A stretch of 64,000 nucleotides of DNA from JBFGJY01 sp041576975. Lineage in GTDB: Bacteria > Pseudomonadota > Gammaproteobacteria > UBA4575. The stretch is taken from contig JBFGJY010000004.1 of assembly GCA_041576975.1 (NCBI GenBank), positions 8,842 through 72,841 on the forward strand, in the 5' to 3' direction. Of this stretch, positions 59,593 through 64,000 are shown piece after piece (position 1 is the first letter of the stretch; the number at the start of each line of letters is the position of its first letter). Below the pieces are notes generated by a model, which was given only the letters and a program-made list of their open reading frames with translations, was not told the origin of the DNA and searched no databases. Both the position numbers and the translations under genes were made by a program.

Positions 59593-60501
59593 ATGTCAAA
59601 CAGGCGGCGCAAAGGGCGTGTTCTAAATGGCTTGTTGTTGTTAGATAAACCAGCAGGCATTACTTCAAACTTGGCATTGCAGAAAGTAAAAAAATTATTA
59701 AATGCCACAAAAGCGGGTCATACTGGAAGTTTAGATCCTCTTGCAACTGGGATGTTAATAATTTGCTTTGGACAAGCAACTAAAATTTCAAATTATTTAC
59801 TTACTGCAGACAAACATTACGATGTAACACTCATGCTTGGTGTTACAACAGACACAGGTGATGCAGATGGTAGAGTGCTAAAACGGCAAGATGCGTCATC
59901 GATAGCTGCGGATGATATAAATAAAAACATAAAATTCTTTACTGGATATATCGAACAGGTTCCACCGATGTTTTCCGCTATAAAATATCATGGAATTAGG
60001 TTGCATAAATTGGCACGGCAAGGAATAGAAGTTGAACGACAATCGAGGAAAGTCCAAATCTATAATTTTGAATTAATTCATCGAGAGAAAAATTTATTAT
60101 ATATGCATGTACATTGCTCAAAAGGTACCTATATAAGAGCCCTGGTTGAAGATTTAGGTAGGCGGCTAGCCTGTGGTGCGCATATTGTTGAACTTAGGCG
60201 CACAAGTATTGGGCCATTTGTTAATTCACAATTAGTAACCCTGTCAGAAATAGAGAGCTTTGTGCAGCAAGATCCATGCGTGTCAGATAAGGTACTAATT
60301 CCGGTTGATGTCGCCCTACAAGCTCTCCCTGCATTATCAGTGGGACAAGAGCTTATGCGGAAAATGTGCAATGGTCATCCCGTATGGATAGCAAAATCAC
60401 CGACAAGTGGACAGGTAAGAATTTATGATACAGATGACCAATTTTTTGGTGTAGGTACTGTACTCGACGATGGACGTATAGCCCCAAAATGCCTACGTTG
60501 A
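59593..60501 (+). CDS. truB: tRNA pseudouridine(55) synthase TruB
   Basis: 302-aa enzyme making pseudouridine 55 in the T loop of tRNAs. GLLLLDKPAGITSN opens the catalytic domain. The catalytic Asp48 is in GHTGSLDPLATGML. Then come YIEQVPPMFSAIKYHG and CSKGTYIRALVEDLG. A C-terminal PUA-like region (about 245-302) is present. It is the last gene of the rimP-started operon before the rpsO promoter. Confidence 0.97.
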   Translation: MSNRRRKGRVLNGLLLLDKPAGITSNLALQKVKKLLNATKAGHTGSLDPLATGMLIICFGQATKISNYLLTADKHYDVTLMLGVTTDTGDADGRVLKRQDASSIAADDINKNIKFFTGYIEQVPPMFSAIKYHGIRLHKLARQGIEVERQSRKVQIYNFELIHREKNLLYMHVHCSKGTYIRALVEDLGRRLACGAHIVELRRTSIGPFVNSQLVTLSEIESFVQQDPCVSDKVLIPVDVALQALPALSVGQELMRKMCNGHPVWIAKSPTSGQVRIYDTDDQFFGVGTVLDDGRIAPKCLR

Positions 60502-60563
60502 AATTGTTACAACACAGAGTTAGCCTTGAAGATGTAAAATTGGAAGTACCTCAGGAATTGTTC

Positions 60564-60591
60564 TTGTTCGTTTTGGGCTACGTGGTAGAAT
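60564..60591 (+). promoter_or_regulatory. Promoter of rpsO
   Basis: TTGTTC (60564-60569), a 16-bp spacer and TAGAAT (60586-60591), 60 bp before the rpsO start. Confidence 0.6.
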
Positions 60592-60650
60592 CGCGCACTC
60601 GAAAATATAGGTAATGGTAGAAAGTTGTAGTAAAAAGGCAAGTTATAAAG

Positions 60651-60920
60651 ATGGCAATTACAGCAGAAGAGAAAGCAAATATTATTCAAAAGTACCGACG
60701 TAACGATTCTGATACTGGTTCACCTGAAGTACAAGTGGCACTTTTATCTTCACGGATATCACATTTGAGTGGGCACTTCGAATCACATAAGAAAGATCAT
60801 CACTCGCGTCATGGCTTACTTAAGATGGTCAATCATCGCCGCAAACTTCTTGATTACTTACGCTCAAAAGACCAAAAAAGATATCAAGAGCTTATTAGTT
60901 CTCTTGGTTTAAGACGCTAA
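60651..60920 (+). CDS. rpsO: 30S ribosomal protein S15
   Basis: 89-aa primary 16S rRNA-binding protein. The sequence has the family pattern [20 protein letters not shown], then [19 protein letters not shown] and [13 protein letters not shown]. The length is exactly that of E. coli S15. In enterics S15 represses its own translation through a pseudoknot in the leader; the 5' region here was not folded to test this. pnp follows. Confidence 0.99.
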   Translation: MAITAEEKANIIQKYRRNDSDTGSPEVQVALLSSRISHLSGHFESHKKDHHSRHGLLKMVNHRRKLLDYLRSKDQKRYQELISSLGLRR

Positions 60921-60928
60921 TCAAATTT

Positions 60929-60947
60929 TCTCTCGTTATTAGAGAGA
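60929..60947 (+). other. Small hairpin between rpsO and pnp
   Basis: TCTCTC pairs with GAGAGA around a 7-base loop. There is no T-run, so it is a weak terminator at best. In E. coli this gap holds a terminator, a pnp promoter and an RNase III site used for PNPase autoregulation. Confidence 0.35.
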
Positions 60948-61073
60948 TTCAATAGTGTTGGTAAGTAATTGGATGAAATATAAATGCACGGTACACATCT
61001 AGATTTATTGGGCACATCAGGACTGCCTGATTAGGTGGAATTTAAATTAGATAAGTAAAAGTGGAATCAATCA

Positions 61074-63158
61074 GTGAGTAAAGTAACAAAATCTTTTTTA
61101 TTTGGAGAACATCAAGTCACATTAGAAACCGGAGAAATCGCGCGTCAAGCCGATGGCGCAGTTCTGGTTGATATGGGGGGTACTGCTGTTTTAGTAACAG
61201 CAGTTGGACGAAAAGAGCCTGAGCCAGGCCGGGACTTTTTTCCACTAACTGTTAATTATCAAGAAAAGACTTACGCCGCCGGTAAAATCCCTGGTGGCTT
61301 TTTTAAACGAGAAGGTCGACCATCTGAAAAAGAAACTCTAACGTCTCGTCTTATTGATCGTCCTATACGCCCTATGTTTCCTAAGGATTTCACTAATGAA
61401 GTCCAAATTATAGCCACAGTAGTTTCGATGAATGCGGATATAGATCCTGATATTCCAGCAATGATTGGTGCATCTGCGGCTCTAGCGGTATCAGGTATAC
61501 CTTTTAATGGGCCAATGGGTGCTGCTCGTGTTGGGTATATCGACGGCAACAATGTATTGAATCCAACTAATTCCCAGTTGAAAAAGTCCAGCCTGGATCT
61601 AATTGTTGCGGGTACACATGGTGCAGTTTTAATGGTGGAGTCGGAGGCGAATATTCTCTCTGAGAAGGTCATGCTTGGTGCAGTAATGTTTGGACATGAA
61701 CAACTGCAATCTGCAATCAATGCGATTAAAGAATTTGCTCAAGAAGTGAACAATCCTCCATGGGATTGGCAAGCCACTGAAGCCGACGAATCTTTGGCCG
61801 AAAAGGTGAATTCAATTTGTAGCCAACAATTAGGGCAAGCCTATCAAATCGCCGAAAAACTTGCTCGTCAAGATAAAGTCAGTGAAATCCGCAATGGCTT
61901 GATTGAATCACTTGTGAATGAAGCAGAAGGGCCAAGCGAAGCCGATGTAGTTGGAGCCTTTAATAAGCTTGAGAAGAAAATTGTCCGTGGACGTATTTTA
62001 TCCGGTGAGAAACGCATTGATGGGCGCGATAAAAACATGGTGCGACCAATTACCATACGCACAGGCTTGTTACCACGTACACACGGAAGCGCTTTATTTA
62101 CACGAGGTGAGACACAAGCACTTGTTGTAACCACATTGGGGACTGGCCGAGATGCACAGATCATCGATGCAATCGAAGGTGAATTTAAAGAAAACTTCAT
62201 GTTGCACTATAATTTTCCGCCATTTTGTGTTGGAGAAACAGGCTTTGTAGGCTCACCCAAGCGACGGGAGATTGGGCATGGAAAACTTGCTAAGCGTGGT
62301 ATTCGGGCAGTGGTTCCTAGTGAAGAAGAATTTCCATATGTATTACGTGTGGTCTCCGAAATTACAGAGTCCAATGGCTCCAGTTCTATGGCAAGTGTTT
62401 GTGGAACCAGCTTGTCATTGATGGATGCTGGGGTACCCATTAAAGCACCGGTTGCAGGGATAGCTATGGGTCTTATTAAAGAAGGCAATGAATTTGCCAT
62501 ACTCACCGATATTCTTGGCGATGAAGATCATCTAGGCGACATGGATTTTAAAGTCGCTGGCACCCAAGAAGGAGTGACTGCATTACAAATGGATATCAAA
62601 ATCGAAGGAATTACAAAAGAAATTATGGAAATTGCGCTCAAGCAAGCACGAGAAGGGCGTTTACATATACTTGAAAAAATGAATGCAGCAATATCAGCAC
62701 CACGTGAAGAAATGTCTGAATACGCACCTCGCTTTACAATATTGAAAATAAACCCCGACAAGATTCGCGATGTAATTGGGAAAGGAGGCGCCACCATTCG
62801 ATCACTAACAGAAGAGACGGGGACTACTATTGATATTGATGATCAAGGTGTTGTGCGTATTGCATCGGTAGATAAAGCTGCGGGCGATGATGCCAAACAG
62901 CGTATCGAACAAATCACTGCTGATGTCGAAGTAGGTAAAATCTATGAAGGTAAAGTCGTCAAAATAATGGATTTTGGTGCATTCGTAAGTGTGTTACCCG
63001 GTAAAGATGGTCTGGTGCATATTTCACAAATTTCACATGAGCGCGTGGAGAATGTAACCGACGAACTTTCAGAAGGTGACGTTATCAAAGTAAAAGTGCT
63101 TGAAATTGACAAGCAAGGTCGCATTCGACTGAGTATGAAAGCCGTTGATACTGCATAA
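61074..63158 (+). CDS. pnp: Polyribonucleotide nucleotidyltransferase (PNPase)
   Basis: 694-aa phosphorolytic 3'-5' exoribonuclease of the degradosome. The two RNase PH-like domains have [20 protein letters not shown] and [20 protein letters not shown], then [18 protein letters not shown]. The KH domain has [20 protein letters not shown], and the S1 domain (about 622-690) has [19 protein letters not shown]. The start is GTG at 61074. The length is near the family norm of about 700. Confidence 0.98.
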   Translation: MSKVTKSFLFGEHQVTLETGEIARQADGAVLVDMGGTAVLVTAVGRKEPEPGRDFFPLTVNYQEKTYAAGKIPGGFFKREGRPSEKETLTSRLIDRPIRPMFPKDFTNEVQIIATVVSMNADIDPDIPAMIGASAALAVSGIPFNGPMGAARVGYIDGNNVLNPTNSQLKKSSLDLIVAGTHGAVLMVESEANILSEKVMLGAVMFGHEQLQSAINAIKEFAQEVNNPPWDWQATEADESLAEKVNSICSQQLGQAYQIAEKLARQDKVSEIRNGLIESLVNEAEGPSEADVVGAFNKLEKKIVRGRILSGEKRIDGRDKNMVRPITIRTGLLPRTHGSALFTRGETQALVVTTLGTGRDAQIIDAIEGEFKENFMLHYNFPPFCVGETGFVGSPKRREIGHGKLAKRGIRAVVPSEEEFPYVLRVVSEITESNGSSSMASVCGTSLSLMDAGVPIKAPVAGIAMGLIKEGNEFAILTDILGDEDHLGDMDFKVAGTQEGVTALQMDIKIEGITKEIMEIALKQAREGRLHILEKMNAAISAPREEMSEYAPRFTILKINPDKIRDVIGKGGATIRSLTEETGTTIDIDDQGVVRIASVDKAAGDDAKQRIEQITADVEVGKIYEGKVVKIMDFGAFVSVLPGKDGLVHISQISHERVENVTDELSEGDVIKVKVLEIDKQGRIRLSMKAVDTA

Positions 63159-63197
63159 TTCTATCTAGATTTTACTTTAAATTATTTCTTTATAACT

Positions 63198-63599
63198 TTG
63201 GTAAAAATTAAAAAATCTGAACAAGATTGGCGTCAACAACTGACAGCAGAACAATTTTATATCTGCAGACAAAAGGGTACTGAGCCAGCCTTTAGTGGCA
63301 AGTACTATAATCACAAAGGCGAAGGACTGTACTGTTGTGTCTGCTGCCAAACCCCTCTATTTGATTCTAAACATAAATTTGATTCTGGTACCGGATGGCC
63401 TAGTTTTTGGGAAATGTATTCTGATGGAAATATAACAACCGAAACCGATTTAAGTCATGGTATGAGTAGGACCGAAGTTCTATGTAACGAATGTGGAGCA
63501 CATCTTGGCCATCTATTCGAAGATGGACCTGCACCAACAAATCTAAGATATTGTATTAACTCAACGGCCTTAGAATTTGATTCTAAAAAAGAATTTTAA
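63198..63599 (+). CDS. msrB: Peptide-methionine (R)-S-oxide reductase MsrB
   Basis: 133-aa repair enzyme reducing methionine-R-sulfoxide in proteins. The zinc ligands are Cys47 and Cys50 (LYCCVCCQTPLF) and Cys96 and Cys99 (VLCNECGAHLGHLF). KFDSGTGWPSFW is conserved, and the catalytic Cys119 is in NLRYCINSTAL. The start is TTG at 63198. It is an independent gene after pnp; no operon partner is evident. Confidence 0.95.
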   Translation: MVKIKKSEQDWRQQLTAEQFYICRQKGTEPAFSGKYYNHKGEGLYCCVCCQTPLFDSKHKFDSGTGWPSFWEMYSDGNITTETDLSHGMSRTEVLCNECGAHLGHLFEDGPAPTNLRYCINSTALEFDSKKEF

Positions 63600-63863
63600 G
63601 TTTACCTAAATACGCTTTGACAAGATTTAGCAGCGTGTTCCACGGCATATGTGCATTTATATATGTATTAATTATTTTAATTTTCAAATTTTAAGTTGCA
63701 CAAATTATGCTTGGTCAAGAGCTGAAATGGCGCTACACCTTCTGCTATAGTGAGTGCTATAATTTCTTTAATAATCAAACTGGTGGCCTGCGCCCACCAA
63801 ATTGAAAATTGATATTTTGTAGTTAACTTTTTGCCTTTTAGTTTCTTCAATATGGAGGCCAAC

Positions 63864-64000
63864 ATGAAGAAATTTTTAATCAACACGCGATATTATTTAG
63901 CGCCGTTACTGATTGTCGCAACCCTATTTGGAGTATTAGCGGGCGGTCCGTGGGTGTGGACCGGCGTGGTGTTACTTGGCGTTGGGATCATTGTCGACAC
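63864..64000 (+). CDS. Membrane protein N-terminus, possibly alkane monooxygenase/desaturase-like (3' truncated by window)
   Basis: Only the first 45 residues are visible. They read KFLINTRYYLAPLLIVATLF, then GGPWVWTGVVLLGVGIIVD: two hydrophobic helices with a GGPWVW turn. A strong ribosome site (TGGAGG) precedes the ATG at 63864. The opening resembles that of membrane-bound alkane 1-monooxygenase-like proteins, but the diagnostic histidine boxes lie outside the window, so this naming is a guess. The base composition rises in GC here. Confidence 0.55.
   Translation, partial: MKKFLINTRYYLAPLLIVATLFGVLAGGPWVWTGVVLLGVGIIVD

Overview
The window is a stretch of chromosome from an AT-rich gammaproteobacterium. 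The evidence is the conserved housekeeping gene orders: recN-nadK / hrcA-grpE-dnaK-dnaJ-dapB, carA-carB-greA, rlmE-ftsH-glmM, tpiA-secG-tRNA-Leu, a complete 14-gene nuo operon, and rimP-nusA-infB-rbfA-truB-rpsO-pnp. The genus cannot be named from the sequence alone. There is no phage, transposase, integrase, CRISPR array or rRNA. Almost all of the window is vertically conserved core genome, with a few small accessory insertions.

Layout. 1-2701: the end of a peptide/nickel-type ABC importer (permease plus fused double ATPase). 2705-5908: a minus-strand signalling cassette of membrane Ser/Thr kinase, PP2C phosphatase and FHA protein. 6220-9710: mltD diverging from a methyltransferase-rnhA-dnaQ cluster. 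9829-13856: small lipoprotein, smpB, sodium-dependent symporter, ratA-rnfH, a DUF3617 protein and bamE. 13863-22704: recN-nadK (minus) diverging from hrcA-grpE-dnaK-dnaJ-dapB, with a perfect CIRCE operator just downstream of a sigma-70 promoter before hrcA and a sigma-32-like promoter before dnaK. 22800-25400: an accessory islet splitting the usual dapB-carA junction. It carries an Mrr-like protein, a half-size TauE/SafE transporter with a DsrC/TusE-family protein lacking the C-terminal cysteine, a desulforedoxin-like metal-binding miniprotein, and a structured non-coding region with a terminator hairpin before carA.

25407-36061: carAB, greA, rlmE, ftsH, glmM, tpiA, secG (no folP between ftsH and glmM). 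36444-51680: tRNA-Leu(GAG), a roughly 460-bp degenerate tandem array with a period of about 52 bp, then nuoA-N. 51757-54178: tRNA-fMet with a 27-bp duplication of its 3' end 112 bp downstream, then a DUF1840 protein, a patatin-like hydrolase and a truncated globin. 54209-54669: three intrinsic terminators, two promoters and a predicted small RNA in front of rimP. 54670-63599: the translation/RNA operon rimP to pnp and msrB. The window ends inside a membrane protein gene.

Functionally the window joins protein quality control (HrcA/DnaK/DnaJ/GrpE, FtsH, SmpB), translation factors, complex I, carbamoyl-phosphate synthesis and envelope functions (BamE, MltD, SecG). The places most worth a second look are the repeat array before nuoA, the sulfur-flavoured islet before carA, the tRNA-fMet end duplication, and the predicted small RNA and attenuator before rimP.
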